A stretch of 13,259 nucleotides of DNA, taken from the NCBI GenBank assembly GCA_050258415.1, contig JBLMYS010000358.1:1-13259 (forward strand). Reading direction: 5' to 3'. This document shows, in pieces, positions 6,507 to 13,259 of this stretch. Origin of the DNA: JAAXKN01 sp050258415. GTDB taxonomy: Bacteria; Bacteroidota; Ignavibacteria; Ignavibacteriales; SURF-24. Below the pieces are notes generated by a model, which made no database searches, was not told where the DNA came from, and worked only from the letters and a program-made list of their open reading frames with translations. The position numbers and the translations under genes are program-made. Every line of letters begins with the position of its first letter. The first letter of the stretch is position 1.

Positions 6507-9080
6507 GTGAAATGGTTTTTACAGTCTCTGGCAATATCTTTCGCTCTCCTTGGCTTATCTTCGGCTCTGTACGCTCAGACGCCTGACTTTAACGTAAACA
6601 GCTACAAACAGTTCCTTTCTGAAAACCAGAATCTTTCAACTGAAAAACTCCTCGGCTTGCACCCGGCCGGACTTTTCCAGGGAAACTTTAAGTTCAACCA
6701 TTTTTCTTACCTGTACTCCGATTTGATAGGTGAAAGATATAACCTCACCCCGGGAGAAATGTCCATCCTGGATAAGAACGGGTTCATGGTAACTGAAAGA
6801 CTCCAATTTCCGAATTTCCAGAGCGCATTTGAGGATATATTCTATAAGGACCTCCCTGTGATGGTAACAAGCGATGCAATCCTGCACGCTTTCCATATGT
6901 CGTATGACAAAATCCTTACCGATATGGAACTACAGATCCTGATACCTGAACTGACTGATTTCCTGAAAAGCCTTCACGGGCAAATTCCGGCACTTGCAGC
7001 TAACTACAGCATTGAAGCCGGCATGAAAGTACCACTAAAAGATCTGGACATTTATCTTACCGTTGCAAGGGCCCTTCTTGAAGGACAGGCTTCCCCCGTA
7101 TTTGCCGAAAACACGAGTGAGATTACATCCATTCTGCAGAATATTGCATCTGAAAAAATGTCAGAAATAAAGCTGTTCTCTTCAACAACTAAAACCATGG
7201 ATTTCAGCCAGTTTAAGCCCCGCGGGCACTACGTAAGCAAAGAGCATCCTGAGCTTGCAAATTACTTTAAGGCTATGATCTGGCTGGGCAGGACGGAAAT
7301 ATATCTTCTGGCCCCGCGCGCCTTGCACCCTGCCCCGAGCGCTGAGGACCTTCAACGCCAGGCAATTGACGCAATGCTTGTTCTTGAAGCTGTGCAGAAT
7401 TCCGGCACGTTTAATTCATATGAGAAAATTAATGGAATCATTCAGTTCTTTACCGGTGAACAGGATAACGTAACACTTCCCAACCTTAAATCTCTTTCTG
7501 AATCGGTAAAGCTTGCAAAAGCAAGCGGGCTTTTGGATCAGTCAAAACTTAAGACTTTTCAGGATTCATTAAAGACAAAGGCCTATGCTTTCCAGAGAAT
7601 TCTTTCCCAGATTATAACAACAGACGTTACTTCACCGGACAGCATAATACCGGCTTCGGCCTTCCTCCTGTTCGGACAGAGATTCGTGCTTGATTCCTAT
7701 GTTACAGCCCAGGTTGTCTTCGACAGAATTACCTATGGAAGCGAACGCCCTAAAAGGATGCTCCCTTCCACGCTTGATGTTCTCTATGCCTTAGGGAACG
7801 ACGCCTCTGTACAGCTACTTCAGAAGGACCTGGATAAATACCACTACGGCCCAAACCTCGCTGCCTTAAGATACCTCGTGGATTCTTACGGGCAGGACTT
7901 CTGGGATTTGTCGCTTTACAACGGGTGGCTTAATGCAATCAGGAAATTGAACCCTAAGCAGGACAGGAAGAATTTACCCTTAGCAATGCAGACCGCTGCC
8001 TGGTGGCAGGAGAAAATGAACACGCAGCTTGCCTCCTGGGCACAGCTAAGGCATGATAACCTCCTTTATGCAAAACAGTCCTATTCGGGAGCTGTATCCT
8101 GCTCCTACCCTTACGGTTATGTAGAACCCGTGCCGGAATTCTTCCTTGAGTTAAAGAAGTTCTCGGAAAAGGCAGAAGCCTACTTCTCAGGCCTGAACTA
8201 CAAAGACGAGTCTATGAAAACTAATATTAAGGACTACTTCTCCGGCACTAAATCCATATATGAAAGACTTGCCTCAATGGCACAAAAAGAGCTGGATAAG
8301 GTTCCTTTTTCTCAGGAAGATACATCTTTTATAAATAAACTTGCCACCATAAGAGGCGCATGCGGCGACAGCAAGCCGGGCTGGTACTCTAATCTTTTCT
8401 ATGAAAGCATGGGTTTCCCGGGCAGGGATTGCGAATACGTGGTGGCAGATATTCATACTGCTCCTACAGATGAATTGGGCAACCCGGTCGGCTGGGTTAA
8501 GCATGCCGGTACGGGACCGGTAAATATGGGAGTATTCCTGATAGAAACCCCGTCGGCAGAAAACGTTGCATTCGTAGGACCTGTCTTAAGCTACTATGAA
8601 CTGACGACAACAAACTTTCAGCGCCTTACAGACGACGACTGGGCTCAGACATACCTCTCTTCTTCTGCCGTGCGCCCGGAATTTGTAAATATTTACCTGG
8701 CCGACAATACGGGAAATGAAAGACCCGCGGGAATATCACTTTTATCCTCTATAGATAATGAAAAGGAAAAACAGATACCTCAAACTATGGTGCTGGCGCA
8801 GAACTACCCGAATCCTTTTAACTCACACACCACCATCAGGTTCGCAATTCCGCATAACATGACAAACCGCCAGGTAAGGCTTAAAATATATAACGCGCTT
8901 GGAGTTGAGGTGAAGGATCTTTTTAATCATATGCTCCCGGCAGGCAATTACGTTACTCGGTGGGATGGAACGGACGCCTCGGGACAGAATGTTTCAAGCG
9001 GCGTGTATTTCTATAATCTGACCATTGAATCAGACGGAGGAAGCGAGAAACTCTCAGGCAAGATGATGCTTTTGAAATGA
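6507..9080 (+). CDS. Secreted DUF3160 protein with T9SS C-terminal sorting domain
   Basis: An 857-residue exported protein. Signal peptide 1-23 (cleavage after ALYA). The DUF3160 domain fills most of the mature chain; its signature is the LPVMVTSDAILHAFHMSYD segment at 117-135, preceded by FMVTERLQ at 93-100. A long mostly helical region follows to about 740. Residues 765-857 form a type A C-terminal sorting domain: QNYPNPFN, RLKIYNALG, NYVTRWDGTD, SSGVYFYNL and final KMMLLK. This domain directs export across the outer membrane by the type IX system, whose Plug protein is encoded at 526-1794. The start is GTG, chosen because AAGAGG lies 7 bases upstream and the signal peptide begins there. 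DUF3160 has no established function; proteins of this type are typically secreted or surface-bound. It ends 10 bases before a strong hairpin. Confidence 0.93.
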   Translation: MKWFLQSLAISFALLGLSSALYAQTPDFNVNSYKQFLSENQNLSTEKLLGLHPAGLFQGNFKFNHFSYLYSDLIGERYNLTPGEMSILDKNGFMVTERLQFPNFQSAFEDIFYKDLPVMVTSDAILHAFHMSYDKILTDMELQILIPELTDFLKSLHGQIPALAANYSIEAGMKVPLKDLDIYLTVARALLEGQASPVFAENTSEITSILQNIASEKMSEIKLFSSTTKTMDFSQFKPRGHYVSKEHPELANYFKAMIWLGRTEIYLLAPRALHPAPSAEDLQRQAIDAMLVLEAVQNSGTFNSYEKINGIIQFFTGEQDNVTLPNLKSLSESVKLAKASGLLDQSKLKTFQDSLKTKAYAFQRILSQIITTDVTSPDSIIPASAFLLFGQRFVLDSYVTAQVVFDRITYGSERPKRMLPSTLDVLYALGNDASVQLLQKDLDKYHYGPNLAALRYLVDSYGQDFWDLSLYNGWLNAIRKLNPKQDRKNLPLAMQTAAWWQEKMNTQLASWAQLRHDNLLYAKQSYSGAVSCSYPYGYVEPVPEFFLELKKFSEKAEAYFSGLNYKDESMKTNIKDYFSGTKSIYERLASMAQKELDKVPFSQEDTSFINKLATIRGACGDSKPGWYSNLFYESMGFPGRDCEYVVADIHTAPTDELGNPVGWVKHAGTGPVNMGVFLIETPSAENVAFVGPVLSYYELTTTNFQRLTDDDWAQTYLSSSAVRPEFVNIYLADNTGNERPAGISLLSSIDNEKEKQIPQTMVLAQNYPNPFNSHTTIRFAIPHNMTNRQVRLKIYNALGVEVKDLFNHMLPAGNYVTRWDGTDASGQNVSSGVYFYNLTIESDGGSEKLSGKMMLLK

Positions 9081-9090
9081 CATATACAAA

Positions 9091-9126
9091 AAATCCCCTG
9101 CGTTCACAACAGAATGCAGGGGATTT
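9091..9126 (-). terminator. Strong intrinsic terminator between convergent genes
   Basis: Perfect 11-base stem AAATCCCCTGC (9091-9101) with GCAGGGGATTT (9116-9126) and a 14-base loop. On the minus strand the stem runs into a run of about seven T (complement of 9088-9094), the classic Rho-independent form, so it ends the nnr operon 19 bases after the TauE-like stop. On the plus strand it follows the DUF3160 stop by 10 bases but has only three T, so it may act in both directions with lower efficiency there. Confidence 0.88.
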
Positions 9127-9144
9127 AAAAAAGCTAACATAAAC

Positions 9145-9507
9145 TTATTTGTTAAAAAGCATCTTCAGCGATACCAGCAAAAGAACACCGCCGAAGACCT
9201 TCTTCATTACCGCATCAGACAGGCTGATCGATATTTTGGCTCCGAAAAGCGCGCCGATTACAAATCCCGCGCAGATAAGTCCCGCAACCCTAAGATCAAT
9301 CATCCCCTGCTTGTAATATGTCATTGCAGCCAGTATGCCTACAGGCGGTATTAAAACTGCAAGACTTGTACCCTGAGCCTGATGCTGTGTCATGCCGAAC
9401 AGAAGTACTAAGGACGGAACAATCAGTATTCCGCCGCCGATCCCAACAAGACCGCTTAAAACCCCGGCCGTAAGCCCAAGCAGTATATAAAGAAAAATAT
9501 CGGACAT
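9145..9507 (-). CDS. Half-length TauE/SafE family membrane protein
   Basis: A 120-residue hydrophobic protein. The N-terminal half carries the family motif GLVGIGGGILIVPSLVLLFG followed by HQAQGTSLAVLIPP, which in TauE/SafE proteins lines the anion path. About four membrane segments are visible. Full-length relatives have two such halves and about 250 residues; this one has a single half, ends cleanly, and a terminator follows at once, so it is not a frameshifted pair. It likely works as a dimer. The family exports sulfite and sulfur-containing organic anions or moves similar anions; the substrate here is unknown. I chose the start at 9507 over an in-frame ATG seven codons upstream (9528), because AGAGGG lies 8 bases before the inner ATG and would lie inside the gene otherwise. 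It is the last gene of the nnr-VanZ operon. Confidence 0.87.
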   Translation of the reverse strand: MSDIFLYILLGLTAGVLSGLVGIGGGILIVPSLVLLFGMTQHQAQGTSLAVLIPPVGILAAMTYYKQGMIDLRVAGLICAGFVIGALFGAKISISLSDAVMKKVFGGVLLLVSLKMLFNK

Positions 9508-9564
9508 TTTGAATTCCCTCTTTTGCATAAGTTAATTTTTCCCGGAATTTATTTCTTCAGAGCT

Positions 9565-9972
9565 TTAGTCGTTCTCGGTGGCCGTTTTCCCGGAGATCTG
9601 CTTAATTAAAAACACAAACAGAAGTCCCAGTGATGCCCCTATGACGTCTGCCGTAAGGTCCAGTATGTCGCAGCTGCGCCCGGGCACCAGAAGCTGATGC
9701 AGCTCATCTAAAGCCCCGTAGACAGTAATAGTCAGTATCGTCATCAGAAACGGCCTTGAGTATAAAAGCCTGAATTTTCTCTGGAAAAGATAAGTAAAAC
9801 AGAGTAAAACCGAAAGAACTCCGTAGGCTGTAAAATGCTCAATTTTATCGCTCACCCCGATATTCGGAACATCATTGCCGGGAAGAGTGGTTGCGATAAA
9901 AAGAACGATCCAGTATAAAACAAGCGGGATGTATATTAAATATTTTTTATTTCTTTCCAATAAATTAAACAC
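9565..9972 (-). CDS. VanZ-family membrane protein
   Basis: A 135-residue protein with about four membrane segments (about 12-30, 46-66, 74-93, 108-126). It has the VanZ family landmarks: SDKIEHFTAYGVLS near 41-54 and YGALDELHQLLVPGRSCDILD near 85-105, then a DLTADVIGASLG stretch. The founder VanZ raises teicoplanin tolerance in enterococci; most chromosomal homologues such as this have no assigned role. The start is GTG and overlaps the end of nnr by 8 bases (GTGTTTAA), with AAGGA about 6 bases upstream, which points to translational coupling with nnr. The TauE-like gene follows after 57 bases. No other glycopeptide-resistance gene is nearby, so a resistance role is not implied. Confidence 0.9.
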   Translation of the reverse strand: MFNLLERNKKYLIYIPLVLYWIVLFIATTLPGNDVPNIGVSDKIEHFTAYGVLSVLLCFTYLFQRKFRLLYSRPFLMTILTITVYGALDELHQLLVPGRSCDILDLTADVIGASLGLLFVFLIKQISGKTATEND

Positions 9973-11533
9973 CTGATTTCCTTATAAAATTAATTGCTTC
10001 GGGTAAATTTTGAATAATGTCAGTAGCCATAATACCATATTCAGTCTTATTCTTCAGTAACAAGTCGGCAGAGAGGCTATGAAGATAAACTGCCGATATA
10101 ACGGCTCCCTCTGTGTCCTCTGCCTGCGCTACGAATCCGGCAATTATACCCGTCAAAACGTCCCCGGTTCCAAACTTTGCCATTCCGGGGTTTCCGGTGC
10201 TGTTAATAAGAGCCTCCCCGTCAGCATTAAAAATAACCGTGGGAGCTCCTTTTAGAACCAAAAGCGCACCGGTCTCTTCAGCGAACCTGCGTCCAAAAGT
10301 AAGTACATCACTCTGAAGCTCACTAAGCTTAATGCCCAAAAGATTTGCAAACTCCGCCTGGTGAGGCGTCAGAACGCAATTGCTTAAATCCAGATTCTTA
10401 TACTTCCCTTCCCCAATGGCAAAGAGAGCATCGGCATCAATTACGATCTTTTTATTTTTATTTATCCTTATCGTTTCAACTACAGCCTCAAGAGTTTCCT
10501 CGTCACGCCCGAGGCCGGGGCCAATTGCCAGAACATCCATCCATTCAAAGCGCTTCTTAAGCTCCTGTATGTTTTCCTTTCTGAAGATCCCATTGCCATC
10601 ATCCTTATAAGGAAGCACAATTACTTCGTCGAGCTTGCTCTGAATTATCCCTTCAGCTGACTCAGGGAAACAGAGTATCGATGCTCCGGCGCCTGAATGC
10701 AGAACAGATGAAGCCGTCATAAAAGAGGCTCCCGGAAGCATTTTCGAGCCCGCAATAACCAGCACCTTGCCGGCAGTGTACTTATAGAGATCTTTGGCCT
10801 TCTGAGGTAAATTATAATAAGCATCCTCAGGTTCAATTACATAAGTATCGACTTGAAAGTTATCGAAATATTCTGCTGATAGTCCAATGTAGCCCTTCTT
10901 GATCTCGCCTGAAACAACAGCGCCTTTATTTACAAAAAGCCCCTTTTTAAGCTCGGCAAGTGTAACGGTAAGATCAGCCTGGAAGGGTTCTTCTCCCGAC
11001 CCCTTATCGGCATCAAGCCCTGTCGGAATGTCGAGGGCTACACGGACTCCATTAAACTTATTCAGCTCCCGTACAATTTCAGCGTATGGGGATTTAAGGC
11101 TTCCTGTGGCACCGGTACCGAGCAAGGCATCCACAATCATCTGTGAACCTTCAAGCTTTTTAAGGTCGCGCACCGATTTATACTGCCTCATGAAAGAGGT
11201 TTCATCGGAATAGTGGATTACGTTCTGGAGGATTTCAAAATTTGTAAGGGCGTCTCCTTTTAACTCTTCAGCGCCTGCAAGGTAGATAACGCCTACCCTG
11301 AAGCCTGAACTGATAAAATGCCTGGCAAGCGCAAAGCCGTCACCGCCATTGTTACCCTTGCCGCAAACAATTCCAATCAAAGAAGACTTATTTAAGCCCG
11401 GGTACTCTTCCCTTATTATGCTGAAAATGCTTAAGGAAGCATTTTCCATAAGAATAAGACCCGGAATCTGAAGCTGGCTGATTGCATATTCATCAGCCGT
11501 TCTTACCTGGGAAACAGAAAATAAAGGTATCAT
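9965..11533 (-). CDS. nnr: Bifunctional NAD(P)H-hydrate epimerase / ADP-dependent NAD(P)H-hydrate dehydratase
   Basis: A 522-residue two-domain repair enzyme. NAD(P)H is damaged by hydration to R and S forms of NAD(P)HX. The N-terminal YjeF domain (about 1-215) interconverts the two epimers: GNNGGDGFALARH at 60-72, VDALLGTG at 134-141 with the likely catalytic D135, and DIPTGLDAD at 168-176. The C-terminal ribokinase-like domain (about 235-518) dehydrates the S form using ADP: VLVIAGSK at 257-264, AIGPGLGR at 336-343, VIDADAL at 364-370, LTPHQAEF at 388-395, and the anion-hole motif NPGMAKFGTGDVLTG at 448-462 with D458. Length fits the usual bacterial fusion. It acts in the cytosol. An AAAGG ribosome site precedes the ATG by about 8 bases. 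First gene of an operon with the VanZ and TauE-like genes; the gap to nuoN upstream is 113 bases. Confidence 0.96.
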   Translation of the reverse strand: MIPLFSVSQVRTADEYAISQLQIPGLILMENASLSIFSIIREEYPGLNKSSLIGIVCGKGNNGGDGFALARHFISSGFRVGVIYLAGAEELKGDALTNFEILQNVIHYSDETSFMRQYKSVRDLKKLEGSQMIVDALLGTGATGSLKSPYAEIVRELNKFNGVRVALDIPTGLDADKGSGEEPFQADLTVTLAELKKGLFVNKGAVVSGEIKKGYIGLSAEYFDNFQVDTYVIEPEDAYYNLPQKAKDLYKYTAGKVLVIAGSKMLPGASFMTASSVLHSGAGASILCFPESAEGIIQSKLDEVIVLPYKDDGNGIFRKENIQELKKRFEWMDVLAIGPGLGRDEETLEAVVETIRINKNKKIVIDADALFAIGEGKYKNLDLSNCVLTPHQAEFANLLGIKLSELQSDVLTFGRRFAEETGALLVLKGAPTVIFNADGEALINSTGNPGMAKFGTGDVLTGIIAGFVAQAEDTEGAVISAVYLHSLSADLLLKNKTEYGIMATDIIQNLPEAINFIRKSGV

Positions 11534-11592
11534 TTAATTACCTTTGTCCGTAAATATGTTAATGTAAAGCGAACACTCTTAGACTAAAATCT

Positions 11593-11621
11593 ATAATATT
11601 ATTCAAACCTTTCAGATACAA
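11593..11621 (-). promoter_or_regulatory. Candidate promoter for nnr
   Basis: On the minus strand, TTGTAT (11616-11621) and TATTAT (11593-11598) are separated by 17 bases, about 60 bases before the nnr start. The -10 element matches five of six positions of the sigma-70 consensus and the -35 only three. The 113-base AT-rich gap after nuoN fits a new transcription start, though no terminator follows nuoN and read-through is possible. Promoter consensus in this phylum may differ, so this is a weak call. Confidence 0.35.
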
Positions 11622-11646
11622 AAAATAATCTCATAAAGACCAATTG

Positions 11647-13080
11647 TTATCTCAGGTACGAAGTAATCAGATCGATCAAAGTGCCCGGGAATAAACCGAA
11701 GCCTATAACAAGCAGTGCTGAAACTATAACCGCAAGAATACCTTTGGAGTTATTGTGCACCGGCAGAGCTGCGGGCTCAGGATCCCTGAAATACATGTAA
11801 ACAATCACACGGATATAGAAGTAAACGCTGATAACGCTTGAAAGAACGCCTAAAATTGCAAGCCACGTCATGTCAGCCTTAATGGCAGAGATGAAGACGT
11901 AGTACTTTCCGAAAAATCCCGCAAACGGAGGAAGTCCTGAAAGCGAGAACATAAATAGAGCCATAAAAGCCGCAAGTACGGGGTGGCGCTGGCTGAGTCC
12001 AATGTAATCGTTAAGCTCCAGCTTTGTGTCGCCTTCACCTTCAACCATTGCAATTACACCAAAAGCACCAAGATTCATGAATGTGTAGGCGATAAGATAA
12101 AACATGATGCCTGCAACGCTTTCAATGTTGCCTGAGGCAAGGCCTATTGCCATGTAGCCCGCATGGGCAATTGAGGAGTAGGCAAGCATTCTTTTAAGAT
12201 TGCTCTGCGAAATGGCAACTATGCTGCCGTAGAGCATTGAGAAAGTTGCAATTGCGGCAAAGTAAGGCCTGAAAACGTTTGCTGCCGAACCCGGGAAAAC
12301 TGCGCCAAGGGCGATAATAAGGACGCTGAAAGCAGCAGCCTTGCCGCCTGTGGACATGAGGCCTGAAACTGTTGTGGCGCTTCCCTGGTAAACATCCGGC
12401 ACCCACATGTGGAACGGGAAAGCCGCAATCTTAAACGAAAATCCGATTAAGAAAAGGAGCATTCCCGCGACAAATAAAATGTTGTGCGTGAGAGTTCCGA
12501 AATTCTTAACAATTATGTCTATACTTGTTGTCTGAGAGGTTCCGAATATTAAAGCAATTCCATATACTATAAAGCCTGTGGCAAAGGATCCGAGGAGGAA
12601 GTACTTGAGTGATGCTTCATTTGCGCCCGACTTTTTCCTGTTAATGCCGGCAAGAACGTAAAAGCAGATTGACATCTGTTCAAGGCCTATGAAAACCATG
12701 AAAAGGTCTTTGGCTCCTGCCATCATCATCATGCCCAGGACAGAAGAAAGTATCAGGATATAGTACTCGCCGAAATAGCTTCCGTACTTCTTTATGTACT
12801 CCATTGAGCTTAAGACCGTAAGGGCTGCGGCAAGAGTAAAGAGAAAGTTGAATATTCCGACGTTGCCCCCATAGGCGAGCATATTGTTGTAAGCCGTGCC
12901 TGTATTGTTGAGGCTGAAGAGAGAATATGCCGAGGCTGCAAGAAGTACTAAAACGGAAAACCAGGGAAGTACTTTGTCGCTTTTCTCAGAAGTAATTTCA
13001 ATTACAACTGAAAGGAACACTCCGGCACCAACGAGAATTAAAGGTAAAATGTTATAAATATCCTGAATATGGTTTTGCAT
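11647..13080 (-). CDS. nuoN: NADH-quinone oxidoreductase subunit N
   Basis: A 477-residue polytopic membrane protein with about 14 helices, the normal NuoN length. It is one of three antiporter-like subunits in the membrane arm of respiratory complex I. The charged residues of the proton path are in place: E134 (FIGLEQMS), K159 (ASLKYFLLGS), K217 (GFSFKIAAFPFHMW), K247 (STGGKAAAF) and K392 (FFGKYYVF). The QSNLKRMLAYSSIAHAGYM stretch at 292-310 is typical of the family and FPFHMWVPDVYQG (221-233) is the broken-helix region. It lies 56 bases after the nuoM stop, the usual order at the end of a nuo operon, so the rest of the operon should continue beyond the right edge. The ribosome site (AGAGTAG) is modest. 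I see no missing key residue. Confidence 0.97.
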   Translation of the reverse strand: MQNHIQDIYNILPLILVGAGVFLSVVIEITSEKSDKVLPWFSVLVLLAASAYSLFSLNNTGTAYNNMLAYGGNVGIFNFLFTLAAALTVLSSMEYIKKYGSYFGEYYILILSSVLGMMMMAGAKDLFMVFIGLEQMSICFYVLAGINRKKSGANEASLKYFLLGSFATGFIVYGIALIFGTSQTTSIDIIVKNFGTLTHNILFVAGMLLFLIGFSFKIAAFPFHMWVPDVYQGSATTVSGLMSTGGKAAAFSVLIIALGAVFPGSAANVFRPYFAAIATFSMLYGSIVAISQSNLKRMLAYSSIAHAGYMAIGLASGNIESVAGIMFYLIAYTFMNLGAFGVIAMVEGEGDTKLELNDYIGLSQRHPVLAAFMALFMFSLSGLPPFAGFFGKYYVFISAIKADMTWLAILGVLSSVISVYFYIRVIVYMYFRDPEPAALPVHNNSKGILAVIVSALLVIGFGLFPGTLIDLITSYLR

Positions 13081-13136
13081 ATCTACTCTGAAATAAAATC
13101 TTTTTTACTGATTTTCTGTAATTTATGTTTACCGGC

Positions 13137-13259
13137 TTACTTACCTGCTACCGGCCTAATGTCGAAACTTGGAACTGAAACCTGCTGAATGATTGTGTTT
13201 GTAGATTTTTCAGAGAGTTTCAAAAATGTGCCCGGATAAATTCCGATCCAGATAATGAA
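13137..13259 (-). CDS. nuoM: NADH-quinone oxidoreductase subunit M, last 40 codons (N-terminus beyond window)
   Basis: Only the C-terminal end is present. In the frame that closes at 13137 it reads FIIWIGIYPGTFLKLSE and then runs to a hydrophilic tail ending in RPVAGK. The WIGIYPGTFL stretch is the typical last membrane helix end of NuoM-type antiporter-like subunits. Its position directly upstream of nuoN on the same strand agrees with the standard nuoL-nuoM-nuoN order. The call rests on a short segment plus context. Confidence 0.85.
   Translation of the reverse strand, partial: FIIWIGIYPGTFLKLSEKSTNTIIQQVSVPSFDIRPVAGK

Noticed and set aside
9085..9144. Frameshifted second half of the TauE/SafE gene
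   Set aside because: The stop is followed within 19 bases by a strong terminator and the convergent DUF3160 gene, leaving no room for another half.
9508..9528. Upstream in-frame ATG for the TauE-like gene
   Set aside because: The ribosome site AGAGGG sits after this ATG, and the added seven residues (MQKREFK) are not family-like; the start at 9507 is preferred.
9565..9972. Glycopeptide-resistance locus because of the VanZ-family protein
   Set aside because: No vanHAX, vanRS or vanY genes nearby. VanZ-like proteins are common in ordinary chromosomes.
10899..11213. 104-codon plus-strand open frame
   Set aside because: Antisense to nnr, whose catalytic motifs are intact. Composition is serine-rich as expected for a shadow frame.

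Overview
The window reads as chromosomal DNA of a member of the Ignavibacteriota (the Bacteroidota/Chlorobi side of the tree). This is an inference from three things. A type IX secretion Plug-family protein is encoded at 526-1794. A secreted DUF3160 protein ends in the QNYPNPFN-type C-terminal sorting domain common in that group. There is also a nuoM-nuoN complex I gene pair. No rRNA, tRNA, CRISPR array, transposase or phage gene was seen.

Layout. (1) Positions 1-2745, minus strand: four tightly spaced genes that look like one operon. In transcription order they are a secreted protein with one DxDxDG motif, a 79-residue small protein with an Sm-like strand pattern, the T9SS Plug protein, and a Gfo/Idh/MocA oxidoreductase cut by the window edge. 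(2) Positions 2893-3813, minus: an exported DUF4097 beta-solenoid protein with a near-perfect 18-residue TSGGD repeat. (3) Positions 3814-4424: no gene. It holds two divergent copies of a GC-rich, hairpin-rich REP-like module in inverted orientation; one copy carries a G-tract array of heptamer GGGGTTT. (4) Positions 4425-5634, minus: two exported proteins, one with TPR-like repeats and one of unknown family. (5) Positions 5892-6395, plus: an acidic, tryptophan-rich cytosolic protein of unknown function. (6) Positions 6507-9080, plus: the DUF3160 T9SS cargo protein. (7) Positions 9091-11533, minus: an operon of nnr (NAD(P)HX repair), a VanZ-family membrane protein and a half-length TauE/SafE protein, closed by a strong intrinsic terminator shared with the convergent DUF3160 gene. 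(8) Positions 11647-13259, minus: nuoN and the last 40 codons of nuoM.

How the genes relate. The clearest functional link is between the Plug protein, which gates the T9SS translocon in the outer membrane, and the DUF3160 protein, which carries the signal that sends a protein out through that system. nuoM/nuoN belong to the proton-pumping arm of respiratory complex I. Nnr repairs damaged NAD(P)H and lies next to them, but it has its own intergenic region and a possible promoter, so a functional link to complex I is only suggestive. I see no convincing novel defence or mobile system. The most unusual items are the inverted REP-like pair with its quadruplex-prone array and the small Sm-like protein translationally coupled to the Plug gene.
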